NCBI GenBank assembly: GCA_949282385.1
Contig: CASDOP010000008.1
Span: 1-64,000 of the forward strand
Reading direction: 5' to 3'
Source of the DNA: an uncultured Clostridia bacterium
GTDB lineage: Bacteria > Bacillota > Clostridia > Christensenellales > Borkfalkiaceae
Length of the DNA: 64,000 nucleotides
The stretch's first letter is position 1. Every line of letters begins with the position of its first letter. Of the stretch, positions 7,451-15,184 are shown piece after piece. The position numbers were made by a program, and so were the translations under genes. The notes below the pieces were generated by a model. It had not been told where the DNA came from, did not search any database, and worked only from the letters and a program-made list of their open reading frames with translations.

Positions 7451-8803
7451 ATGACGGCTACAAAAAAATTACGTTTGCCCCCCGCGGCGCTGATAGCGTT
7501 GAGCCTTCTTGCGGCAATACTCGTGGGAACGGCGTTTTTATGTATTCCCGCGGCGACGGTAAGCGGAAAACCTGATTTCATGGCTGCGTTTTTCACGGCA
7601 ACGAGCGCAACGTGCGTAACGGGACTGTCGGTTGTCGATACGGGAAGTTACTGGTCGTATTTCGGTCAGGCAATAATTCTCGTCCTCATGCAGATAGGCG
7701 GACTGGGACTTATAACCATACTTTCTGTCTTTTTCCTGTATGTCCAGAAAAGGGCGTCCCTTTCCAAGCGCAAGCTCGTCATGCAGTCGGCGGGCGCGGT
7801 CAGTCTCGAGGGCATAAAAAAACTCGTTAAATATATTTTAATAGGAACTTTTGCCTGCGAAGCTACGGGTGCGTTCCTTTTAAGTTTCGCTTTCGTCCCC
7901 GATATGGGTTGGGGTATGGGCATCTGGCAGTCGGTATTCACGGCTGTGTCCTCGTTCTGCAACTGCGGTTTTACTCTCACGGGCAAGTTCGGGCAGGATT
8001 CACTCAACGCATACGTTTCAGACCCGTTGGTCTGCATAGTGGTTTGTCTTTTGATCGTCATCGGCGGCATAGGCTTTTTCGTCTGGGGCGACATGATTAA
8101 AAACGGCGTGCATTTCAAGCGCTATTCATTCCATTCCAAAGTGGTTTTAACGACGACCGCAGCGCTCATCGTCATCGGCTGGGCGATATTCATGGCGATG
8201 GAGTGGAACAACCCCGCCACAATAGGCGATAAGGACATCGGCACTAAAATTTTAGCAACTTTCTTCATGTCCGTAACGCCCAGAACGGCAGGCTTCAACA
8301 CCGTAACCTATTCGGCTATGTCGGACGGCGGCAGCATACTCACGATAATACTGATGTTTATAGGCGGCAGCCCCGGTTCGACTGCGGGCGGCGTAAAAAC
8401 CACAACGCTCGCCGTAATTTTCCTCTCGGCGATAGCCACTTCCCGCCGCAGAAACGAAACGCACATTTTCAACCGCCGCTTCGACGACGACGCTTACCCC
8501 CAGGCGGGCGCGGTATTTTCGATATATCTCACAGCCATAGCCGTAAGCGCGCTCATCATCTGCGGAATAGAGAGCGCTTCGGCGTTCACCGCTCACGAAA
8601 TTATTTTTGAAGCTGTTTCGGCGATTGGCACGGTGGGACTTTCATTGGGCATAACATCGTCGCTTTCGGCGGCGTCGCAGGTAATACTTATCTGCCTCAT
8701 GTTCCTCGGTAGAGTGGGCGGCTTCACGCTCATACTCGTGTTCACCAACGAGCGCAAGCCCGTTTCTATAGCCAGAGTACCCGATAATCTCATTATCGGC
8801 TGA
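7451..8803 (+). CDS. ktrB: Potassium uptake channel subunit KtrB
   Basis: 450 residues, the usual KtrB length. Four pore loops of the TrkH/KtrB family can be seen: TSATCVTGL (about 51), SSFCNCGFT, TPRTAGFNTV and AIGTVGLSLG, each supplying the selectivity-filter glycine. A glycine-rich gate loop (GGSPGSTAGGVKTTT) follows the third pore. It forms a Na-dependent K+ uptake system with KtrA, encoded 23 bases downstream. I place the start at ATG 7451 rather than ATG 7445, because the latter overlaps the expected transcription start; the mRNA would be leaderless. Confidence 0.9.
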   Translation: MTATKKLRLPPAALIALSLLAAILVGTAFLCIPAATVSGKPDFMAAFFTATSATCVTGLSVVDTGSYWSYFGQAIILVLMQIGGLGLITILSVFFLYVQKRASLSKRKLVMQSAGAVSLEGIKKLVKYILIGTFACEATGAFLLSFAFVPDMGWGMGIWQSVFTAVSSFCNCGFTLTGKFGQDSLNAYVSDPLVCIVVCLLIVIGGIGFFVWGDMIKNGVHFKRYSFHSKVVLTTTAALIVIGWAIFMAMEWNNPATIGDKDIGTKILATFFMSVTPRTAGFNTVTYSAMSDGGSILTIILMFIGGSPGSTAGGVKTTTLAVIFLSAIATSRRRNETHIFNRRFDDDAYPQAGAVFSIYLTAIAVSALIICGIESASAFTAHEIIFEAVSAIGTVGLSLGITSSLSAASQVILICLMFLGRVGGFTLILVFTNERKPVSIARVPDNLIIG

Positions 8804-8826
8804 CAATTTTGTAAAGGTAGTAAAAT

Positions 8827-9480
8827 ATGAAAAAATCTGTTCTCATAATAGGTATAGGCAGACTTGGCGGACACCTCGCCGAAAAGATGCAGGAACTCGG
8901 TCATGACGTAATAGTCCTCGACAAAAACGAAGACAGCATAAAGAGGATAGCCTGCAGATGCAGCGACGCGCGCATTGCCGACTACACGAGCGAAGACGTG
9001 CTTCGCACGCTGGATATACCTTCGTTCGACTTGTGTTTCGTAACTGTCGGCGACGATTTCGAAGCGTCTATGATAACGACTATAACGCTCAAAAATCTCG
9101 GCGCGAAGTACGTCGCGGCGAGAGCGCGCGACGACATTCAGTGCGAGCTGCTCAAAAAAATAGGCGCGGACGAAATTATCTATGCCGACGGAGAAACGGC
9201 GGATAAACTCGCCATACGCCACAACGGCAACAACATCTTCGATTACATCGCCCTCGCGGGCGGCTACGCCATATTCGAAGTTCCCATAATAAAGGAATGG
9301 AAGGGCAGGACGATTATGGAACTCGACGTGCGCAAAAAGTACAAGATAAACATAATCGCCATCAAAAACGGCAACAGCGTAAATCCTTCGCCCATGCCCG
9401 ATTATTGCTTCAAGGAAGACGACCATATTTTCGTTATCGGTCAGTCGCGCGACGTTTTCAAACTGTCGGGCAAAACCTGA
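8827..9480 (+). CDS. ktrA: Potassium uptake regulatory subunit KtrA (RCK)
   Basis: 217 residues. An RCK_N Rossmann domain begins IGIGRLGGHLAEKM (GxGxxG about residues 7-12), followed by VLDKNED, where the Asp binds the ribose of NAD/ATP. RCK_C occupies about 135-217. It is a cytoplasmic gating ring that opens KtrB when ATP is bound. In other Bacillota the RCK_C domain binds c-di-AMP, which closes the channel; cdaA is also in this window. Co-transcribed with ktrB. Confidence 0.9.
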   Translation: MKKSVLIIGIGRLGGHLAEKMQELGHDVIVLDKNEDSIKRIACRCSDARIADYTSEDVLRTLDIPSFDLCFVTVGDDFEASMITTITLKNLGAKYVAARARDDIQCELLKKIGADEIIYADGETADKLAIRHNGNNIFDYIALAGGYAIFEVPIIKEWKGRTIMELDVRKKYKINIIAIKNGNSVNPSPMPDYCFKEDDHIFVIGQSRDVFKLSGKT

Positions 9481-9489
9481 TAAAATCGC

Positions 9490-9518
9490 TTGATTTATCG
9501 GCGGAAATGATTTATAAT
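9490..9518 (+). promoter_or_regulatory. Promoter of cysE-cysS T-box transcript
   Basis: TTGATT (9490-9495), 17 bp, TATAAT (9513-9518); it starts ten bases after the ktrA stop. Confidence 0.85.
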
Positions 9519-9524
9519 CTATAA

Positions 9525-9768
9525 AAATTCAAAACCTTATGACAGAAAAACTCCGCTTTTACGCGCGGCGACAGAGAGGAAAATCATCGGCTGAAAGTTT
9601 TCCGTTTGCGCGGCGGAATTATGCGCTGTCCGGATAAAAATCCAGGGTCGGGTCAATACCCCGCGGCTGCTCCCCGTAAGAGAGATAAACGAGGTCCCTT
9701 TCGGGGGACGAAGTAAAGTGGAACCGTGCAAAGCACCTTTACATATAATGTAAGGGTGCTTTTTTTCA
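9525..9768 (+). promoter_or_regulatory. T-box riboswitch, tRNA-Cys specific
   Basis: The leader carries the T-box antiterminator sequence AAAGTGGAACCGTGC (about 9714-9728), preceded by the hairpin GTCCC-TTTC-GGGGAC, and is followed by an intrinsic terminator: AAGCACCTTTACAT with ATGTAAGGGTGCTT (9731-9762), then T. On the 3' side of stem I the sequence ATTATGCGCTGTC offers TGC (9622-9624), a Cys codon, as specifier; GACAG/CTGTC closes the stem base. Uncharged tRNA-Cys should bind and stabilise the antiterminator. This fits the cysE-cysS operon downstream. Confidence 0.9.
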
Positions 9769-9797
9769 GGCATAAATACTCATTCAGGGCAAGACAC

Positions 9798-10496
9798 ATG
9801 TTTTTTAAAAGATTGAGAATGGACATAAACGCGGCTAAGGAAAACGACCCCGCCGCGAGGAGCAAATTTGAAATATGGCTTACATATGCGGGCGTGGCGG
9901 CGCTTTCTCACCACAGGCTGGCAAACAGGCTCTATAAAATGAAGCTGAGGTTGCTCGCGCGCATAGTCAGTCAGATTTCGCGCGCCCTTACGGGCATAGA
10001 AATTCATCCTGCGGCAAAAATCGCGCCGGGAGTATTCATCGACCACGGCATGGGCGTGGTGATAGGCGAAACGGCGGAAGTCGGCGCGGGTACGGTCATT
10101 TATCAGGGTTGCACCCTCGGCGGCACGGGCAAGCAGAAGGGCAAGCGTCATCCCACGATAGGCGAACACTGCGTGATTTCCGCGGGCGCGAAGATACTCG
10201 GCGACATAACCGTGGGCGATTATGCCAAAGTGGGCGCGGGCGCAGTCGTTCTGCGCAACGTTCCCCCGCATGCCACGGTGGTGGGCGTGCCGGGAAGAAT
10301 AGTCAGAATTCGCGGCAGCAAGGACGGCGTTGACCTCTATCAGGAAAAGGACGATCCGCTGCTTTCCGAGGTATGCTCGCTGAGAGAGAGGGTTTTCGCG
10401 CTCGAGGAAAAACTTTCAGCGCTCGCGCAGGAAAATAAAGACGGCGACAAGAACGCGGCGCAAACAGACAGCCGCGACGAGAGGAAGGATATATGA
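9798..10496 (+). CDS. cysE: Serine O-acetyltransferase
   Basis: 232 residues. It starts MFFKRLRMDINAAKENDPAA, like other bacterial short-form serine acetyltransferases, and contains the left-handed beta-helix hexapeptide repeats (about 70-180) with the active-site stretch IDHGMGVVIGETAEVG and GCTLGGTGKQKGKRHP. It transfers acetyl from acetyl-CoA to L-serine, the first step of cysteine synthesis. A 45-residue charged tail follows the catalytic domain. The upstream open frame overlaps the T-box terminator, so ATG 9798 is chosen. It overlaps cysS by 4 bases. Confidence 0.9.
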   Translation: MFFKRLRMDINAAKENDPAARSKFEIWLTYAGVAALSHHRLANRLYKMKLRLLARIVSQISRALTGIEIHPAAKIAPGVFIDHGMGVVIGETAEVGAGTVIYQGCTLGGTGKQKGKRHPTIGEHCVISAGAKILGDITVGDYAKVGAGAVVLRNVPPHATVVGVPGRIVRIRGSKDGVDLYQEKDDPLLSEVCSLRERVFALEEKLSALAQENKDGDKNAAQTDSRDERKDI

Positions 10497-11887
10497 GAAT
10501 TTATAATACGCTCACCAGAAAGAAGGAAGAATTTGTACCCCTCGAAGAGGGTAAAGTCAAAATGTACGCCTGCGGCATAACCGTTTCGGGCGAGGCGCAT
10601 ATAGGACACGGCTTTCAGGCGCTCATCTATGACATAATGCGCAAATATCTCGAAAAGAAGGGATATGCCGTAACTTATGCGAGAAACTACACCGACGTCG
10701 ACGATAAAATTATCGCCCGCGCGAAAGAGGAGGGCGTTCCCGCAGACGCCTACGCAGAAAAGATGATAAAGAAGATTGACGCCGTCATGCGCGAAATGGA
10801 TATAGACGACCCCACCGTCTGGCTCAAGGCGACGTGCAATATAGGCAACATAATAGATTTTATCTCGCAGCTCATAGCTACGGGACACGCATACCCCGCG
10901 CCCTCTGGCGACGTCTACTTTGACGTAACCTCTTTCAAGGGCTACGGCTGCCTTTCCAACCGTTCCGTTGAAGACATGCTTGACGGCGTGCGCGTGGAAA
11001 ACGCCGAGGACAAGCGCAATCCCGCCGACTTCGCGCTGTGGAAAGCGGCTAAAGAGGGCGAAATTTTCTGGCAGTCCCCCTGGGGTAACGGCAGACCGGG
11101 CTGGCACATCGAATGCTCGGCGATGAACCGCGCGGCTTTCGGCGACCAGATAGACATTCACGGCGGCGGCAGGGACCTCATTTTCCCCCATCACGAAAAC
11201 GAAATTGCGCAGACCGAAAGTCTTACGGGCAAGCGCTTCGTCAGATACTGGACGCATAACGGACTTATCAAGGTCAACGGACAGAAGATGTCCAAATCGC
11301 TGGGCAACAGCCTGCTTTTGGAAGATTTGCTCGCGAAATATACCAACGAAGCGATTAAATTCGCACTGCTTCAGACCAACTACCGCAACGACATCAACAT
11401 AACCGACAACCTCTTCCCCGACGCGGAAAAGCACCTCACGGAGTTCTATAAAATAATAGACGAAGTCGAAAGCGCGTTCGGCAAGGGCGAAAAGGGCAAC
11501 GAGGATATAGACAAAGCCTTCAACGAGGCTATGGACGACGACTTCAACACTGCGCTCGCACTCTCCGACTTGTATGCGATTTTTAAGCGCGTTTCGGCAA
11601 AACTTGCCGCAAAGGATAAAAGCTGCGCCGACGACGTTATGCAGATAAGAAAGACCTACGGTCTTCTCGGACTGTTCAAAAAGGACGCAAAGGCATACCT
11701 TTCGGAGGCGGCTTCGAAGGCTCCCCGCGAGGAAATTCCTCAAGAGGTAAAGGCTCTCGCCGAAGAAAGATGGCAGGCAAAGAAAGCTAAAAACTGGGCT
11801 GAAGCCGACGCTTTAAGGGCAAAGATAGACGCCCTCGGCTATGTCGTCAAGGACGCTAAGGACGGATACGCCCTGCAAAGAAAATAA
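10493..11887 (+). CDS. cysS: Cysteinyl-tRNA synthetase
   Basis: 464 residues, full length. Class I signatures are clear: YACGITVSGEAHIGHG (HIGH motif, about 22-37) and KMSKSLGN (KMSKS, about 265). Zinc-binding residues Cys27, Cys207 (WHIECSAM) and the HHENE motif are present. It charges tRNA-Cys. Paired with cysE under one T-box, so cysteine supply and use respond to the same signal. Translation is coupled to cysE (ATGA overlap). Confidence 0.95.
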   Translation: MRIYNTLTRKKEEFVPLEEGKVKMYACGITVSGEAHIGHGFQALIYDIMRKYLEKKGYAVTYARNYTDVDDKIIARAKEEGVPADAYAEKMIKKIDAVMREMDIDDPTVWLKATCNIGNIIDFISQLIATGHAYPAPSGDVYFDVTSFKGYGCLSNRSVEDMLDGVRVENAEDKRNPADFALWKAAKEGEIFWQSPWGNGRPGWHIECSAMNRAAFGDQIDIHGGGRDLIFPHHENEIAQTESLTGKRFVRYWTHNGLIKVNGQKMSKSLGNSLLLEDLLAKYTNEAIKFALLQTNYRNDINITDNLFPDAEKHLTEFYKIIDEVESAFGKGEKGNEDIDKAFNEAMDDDFNTALALSDLYAIFKRVSAKLAAKDKSCADDVMQIRKTYGLLGLFKKDAKAYLSEAASKAPREEIPQEVKALAEERWQAKKAKNWAEADALRAKIDALGYVVKDAKDGYALQRK

Positions 11888-11903
11888 AAATAAGCAAAAA
11901 AAT

Positions 11904-11932
11904 GCCTTCGCCGCGTTTGACGAAGGTGTTTT
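11904..11932 (+). terminator. Weak terminator of cysE-cysS, overlapping alaS -35
   Basis: GCCTTCG (11904-11910) pairs with CGAAGGT (11921-11927), followed by GTTTTG. The 3' arm shares bases with the -35 box of the alaS promoter (11917-11922). Confidence 0.55.
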
Positions 11933-11945
11933 GCCGTTGTATAAT
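11917..11945 (+). promoter_or_regulatory. Promoter of alaS
   Basis: TTGACG (11917-11922), 17 bp, TATAAT (11940-11945). The leader is about 25 bases and carries GAGGTT before the ATG at 11977. Confidence 0.85.
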
Positions 11946-11976
11946 GTTTAGGTATTAAATTGAGGTTAAAAAAATC

Positions 11977-13779
11977 ATGAAGGAACTTACAAGCGAAAGT
12001 TTAAGAAATTTATATCTCGAATTTTTCAGGCAGAGAGGACACGCCGTAATACCTTCGGCGTCGCTCATTCCCGAAAACGACCCCACGGTACTCTTCACGA
12101 CTGCGGGCATGCATCCCCTCGTACCCTATCTTCTGGGCGAAAAGCACCCTGCCGGCAACAGACTTTGCGACGTACAGAAATGCGTGCGCACGGGCGATAT
12201 AGACGAAGTGGGCGACTCCTCGCACTGCACGTTCTTCGAAATGCTCGGCAACTGGTCGCTCGGCGACTATTTCAAGCAGGAAATGATAGCGTGGTCGTAT
12301 GAATTTCTCACCTCGCCCGAATATCTCGGCATTCCCGTCGAGGATATAGCCGTAACCTGCTTTGCGGGCGACGAGGACTGCCCCCGCGACGATGAGAGCG
12401 CGAAGAAGTGGATAGAGTGCGGCATAGATCCCAAGCATGTATTCTTCCTTCCCAAGAGCGGAAACTGGTGGGGTCCCGCCGGTACTACGGGTCCCTGCGG
12501 TCCCGATACCGAAATGCACATAATCCGCAACCATGCGGAGGCGGACAAACTTTCTTCCGACCAGTTCGACCTCGCGCCCGCAGGCACGTTCCTCGAAATC
12601 TGGAACGACGTCTTCATGCAGTACAACAAGACGGCGGACGGCAAGTATGAGCCGCTCAAGCAGTGCAACGTCGATACGGGTATGGGGCTTGAAAGAACGC
12701 TGTGCATACTCAACGGCAAGGCGAGCGTCTACGAAACGGATATTTTTGAAAACGCAATCGCCGAAATCGAACGCCTCACGGGACTTAAGTATAACCAGAG
12801 CGAAGACGTAACCCGCGCATTCCGCGTCGTGCTCGACCACGTTCGCACGGCGACCTTCATGCTCGGCGATACCAAGGGAATAGTCCCTTCAAATACCGAC
12901 CAGGGTTACATTTTAAGAAGAATTATCCGCCGTGCCGTCCGCTTCGGCAGAAACATCGGTCTGCCTCAGGGCGCGCTCAATTCGGTATCTAAAACAATAA
13001 TAGAAAAATACAAGGACGTCTATCCCGAACTCGTGCGCAACTCCGCAAAGATAGAGGAGGAGCTTAACAAGGAAGAAACCAAATTCTCCAGAACGCTCGC
13101 ACAGGGTCTTAAGGAGTTCGAAAAAGTTGCATCCCAGCTCGGCGCAGGTCAGGAAATCGACGGCGTAACGGCTTTCCATCTCTACGATACCTACGGCTTC
13201 CCCGTAGAAATCACGCAGGAAATGGCGCGCGAAAAGGGACTTTCCGTAGACGTAAAGGGATACGAAGCGGCATATGCCGAACATCAGGCCAAGTCGCGCG
13301 CGGGCAGCGAGCAGAAGTTTGCCTGCGGACTTGCCGACCACAAGGAAGAAACCACCTATCTCCACACGGCAACCCACCTTCTGCACGCGGCGCTCAAAAA
13401 GGTGTGCTCGCCCGACATAGAGCAGAAAGGTTCCAACATAACCGAGGAAAGACTGCGCTTCGACTTCAACTTCTCCAGAAAGCTCACGCCCGAGGAAGTT
13501 GCCGAGGTTGAAAAACTCGTCAACGACGTAATAAAGGCGGACGTCCCCGTCGTCATGAAGGAAATGTCCCTCGAAGAGGCCAAAGAGCAGGGCTTTACGG
13601 GACTTTTCGAAAGCAAGTACGGCGAGAGGGTAAAGACCTACACGATAGGCGATTTTTCCAAGGAAATATGCGGCGGTCCTCACGCCGAACACACGGGACT
13701 TCTGGGTACATTCAAAATCGCCAAGCAGGAAAACGTTTCCGCAGGCGTAAAGAGAATTAAGGCAGTGCTAGTAAAATAA
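11977..13779 (+). CDS. alaS: Alanyl-tRNA synthetase, short form
   Basis: 600 residues against about 870 in most bacteria. The class II catalytic core (about 1-260, with HCTFFEMLGNWSLGDYFKQE and GPCGPDTEMH) and the tRNA-recognition helices (about 260-430) are intact. The editing site is present: HTATH at 463-467 and Cys565/His569 in CGGPHAEHTG. Two parts are missing: the small beta-barrel with the ESGGQ-type loop that normally precedes HTATH, and the whole C-terminal DHHA1/C-Ala region, the protein ending right after AGVKRIKAV. The stop is clean and the next gene starts about 300 bases on, so this looks like a natural short form. Confidence 0.95.
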   Translation: MKELTSESLRNLYLEFFRQRGHAVIPSASLIPENDPTVLFTTAGMHPLVPYLLGEKHPAGNRLCDVQKCVRTGDIDEVGDSSHCTFFEMLGNWSLGDYFKQEMIAWSYEFLTSPEYLGIPVEDIAVTCFAGDEDCPRDDESAKKWIECGIDPKHVFFLPKSGNWWGPAGTTGPCGPDTEMHIIRNHAEADKLSSDQFDLAPAGTFLEIWNDVFMQYNKTADGKYEPLKQCNVDTGMGLERTLCILNGKASVYETDIFENAIAEIERLTGLKYNQSEDVTRAFRVVLDHVRTATFMLGDTKGIVPSNTDQGYILRRIIRRAVRFGRNIGLPQGALNSVSKTIIEKYKDVYPELVRNSAKIEEELNKEETKFSRTLAQGLKEFEKVASQLGAGQEIDGVTAFHLYDTYGFPVEITQEMAREKGLSVDVKGYEAAYAEHQAKSRAGSEQKFACGLADHKEETTYLHTATHLLHAALKKVCSPDIEQKGSNITEERLRFDFNFSRKLTPEEVAEVEKLVNDVIKADVPVVMKEMSLEEAKEQGFTGLFESKYGERVKTYTIGDFSKEICGGPHAEHTGLLGTFKIAKQENVSAGVKRIKAVLVK

Positions 13780-13814
13780 GCATAAAAGCGTATTTTATCA
13801 CAAAACAAATGTGA

Positions 13815-13843
13815 GCGCGCGCAGGCGTTTAGCCTGCGCGCGC
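13815..13843 (+). terminator. GC-rich hairpin after alaS
   Basis: A perfect 12-bp stem (13815-13826 with 13832-13843) of alternating GC, without a good T run; it is a likely transcript-end or mRNA-protecting structure. The remaining bases to the rplM promoter (13844-13968) show nothing else. Confidence 0.5.
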
Positions 13844-13968
13844 CCTTCGATTTATAGTGTTTTTATGCAATTTATGGCGCAAAAACGCATAAAAAAGGTA
13901 AACTTCGGGGCGGTAAAAAAATTCTTTTCAAATTTTTGAAAAACTTTGTAAACCAAACACAAAACGGC

Positions 13969-13997
13969 TTGACATAAATTTCATTTAATAATAAAAT
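13969..13997 (+). promoter_or_regulatory. Promoter of rplM-rpsI
   Basis: TTGACA (13969-13974), 17 bp, TAAAAT (13992-13997). The leader is about 74 bases; I could not establish an autoregulatory L13 leader structure in it. Confidence 0.85.
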
Positions 13998-14077
13998 AGT
14001 TTTACATTTCAGTCAGAAACAAAGAAACAGCAGTAAATACACTCATTACGCAGAGAAAATTCGATAAGGAGTAAACA

Positions 14078-14509
14078 ATGAAAACGTATATGGCAAATGC
14101 CCAGACAGTTGAAAGAAAGTGGTACGTTGTCGATGCTGAAGGCGTTCCCCTCGGAAGACTTGCTTCCAAGGTTGCGGCAGTTCTTCGCGGCAAAAATAAG
14201 CCTACTTTTACCCCCAACGTTGACACGGGCGACTTTGTAATAGTAATAAATACCGACAAGGTTGTTCTTACCGGCAAAAAACTTACCGATAAGTACTATC
14301 GTTATCACACCGGTTACATCGGCGGTCTCAAGGAAATATCTTACAAAAAGATGCTCGCTGAAAAGAGCGACCTCGCCGTTTATGAAGCCGTAAGGGGCAT
14401 GCTTCCCAAGAACTCGCTCGGCAGAGACATGATCAAGAAGCTGAGAGTTTACAAGGGCGCAGAACACAATCACGCAGCACAGAAGCCCGAAGAGCTTAAG
14501 TTATTCTAA
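14078..14509 (+). CDS. rplM: Ribosomal protein L13 (uL13)
   Basis: 143 residues, standard length. Conserved L13 features are visible: [20 protein letters not shown] near the N-terminus, [21 protein letters not shown], and [21 protein letters not shown]. It is an early-assembling protein of the 50S subunit. ATG at 14078 has AAGGAG 7 bases upstream. Followed 21 bases later by rpsI, the conserved operon order. Confidence 0.97.
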   Translation: MKTYMANAQTVERKWYVVDAEGVPLGRLASKVAAVLRGKNKPTFTPNVDTGDFVIVINTDKVVLTGKKLTDKYYRYHTGYIGGLKEISYKKMLAEKSDLAVYEAVRGMLPKNSLGRDMIKKLRVYKGAEHNHAAQKPEELKLF

Positions 14510-14530
14510 TCGAGAGGTAGAGGAAAAGTT

Positions 14531-14944
14531 ATGGCAAAGGCTAATTTAAAGAAAAAGTTGCAGTTTTGGGGAACGGGCAGAAGAAAGAAGGCAATCGCCC
14601 GCGTTCGTCTCATTCCCGCAGGAACAGGCACTATCGTTATAAATGACAGAACTTTTGAAGATTACTTCCCTCAGTCTGTTTTGCAGTACGTTGTAAAACA
14701 GCCTTTGGCTCTTCTCGGCGTAGAAGGCAAGTATGACGTTCTCGTCAACGTTTACGGCGGCGGCTACACCGGTCAGGCTAACGCAATCCGCCTCGGCGTT
14801 GCGCGCGCTCTCCTTCAGGCAGAGCCCGATTGCCGTCCCGCACTCAAGAAGGAAGGCTTCCTTACCCGTGACCCTCGCGTCAAGGAAAGAAAGAAGTACG
14901 GTCTCAAAAAGGCTCGTCGCGCTCCTCAGTTCTCCAAGAGATAA
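14531..14944 (+). CDS. rpsI: Ribosomal protein S9 (uS9)
   Basis: 137 residues. The conserved [14 protein letters not shown] near the N-terminus, [22 protein letters not shown], and the basic tail [12 protein letters not shown] that reaches the P-site tRNA are all present. It is part of the 30S head. The start has GAGG upstream (GAGAGGTAGAGG). Operon with rplM, ended by the terminator at 14981. Confidence 0.97.
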   Translation: MAKANLKKKLQFWGTGRRKKAIARVRLIPAGTGTIVINDRTFEDYFPQSVLQYVVKQPLALLGVEGKYDVLVNVYGGGYTGQANAIRLGVARALLQAEPDCRPALKKEGFLTRDPRVKERKKYGLKKARRAPQFSKR

Positions 14945-14980
14945 TCTTCGGAAGCATGCGCTTCAAAATATGTATTTTCA

Positions 14981-15012
14981 GCCGTCGGCAATCTGCCGAC
15001 GGCTTTTTTTTC
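14981..15012 (+). terminator. Terminator of rplM-rpsI
   Basis: GCCGTCGGC (14981-14989) pairs with GCCGACGGC (14995-15003), followed by eight or more T. Confidence 0.95.
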
Positions 15013-15107
15013 GTTGACGGTCATTAATTTATTCAAAAAATAGTATATATTTTTGTCGGGATTGCGCATGACTTGCCTTGCTTGCAGAGCTAATAAATTA
15101 ATGGGTA

Positions 15108-15170
15108 TTGAAATTTGCGATATTGTATGATATATTATGTTTACAATAAACTCTTCCCGATGCGGGAAGA
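15108..15170 (+). promoter_or_regulatory. Promoter and leader hairpin of membrane protein gene
   Basis: TTGAAA (15108-15113), 17 bp, TATATT (15131-15136). The short leader forms a perfect 8-bp stem with a 3-base loop, TCTTCCCG-ATG-CGGGAAGA (15152-15170), ending one base before the AAGGAG ribosome site. The hairpin may protect the 5' end or tune translation. Confidence 0.65.
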
Positions 15171-15184
15171 AAAGGAGAATGCAT

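Noticed and set aside
10340..11743. 467-codon minus-strand frame
   Set aside because: Lies entirely antisense to cysE and cysS, has a shadow-like composition and no family features.
12010..12840. 276-codon minus-strand frame
   Set aside because: Antisense to the catalytic core of alaS; no ribosome site.
13998..14077. Autoregulatory L13 leader RNA before rplM
   Set aside because: Position is right, but I could not find a convincing paired structure by eye; a covariance search would decide.
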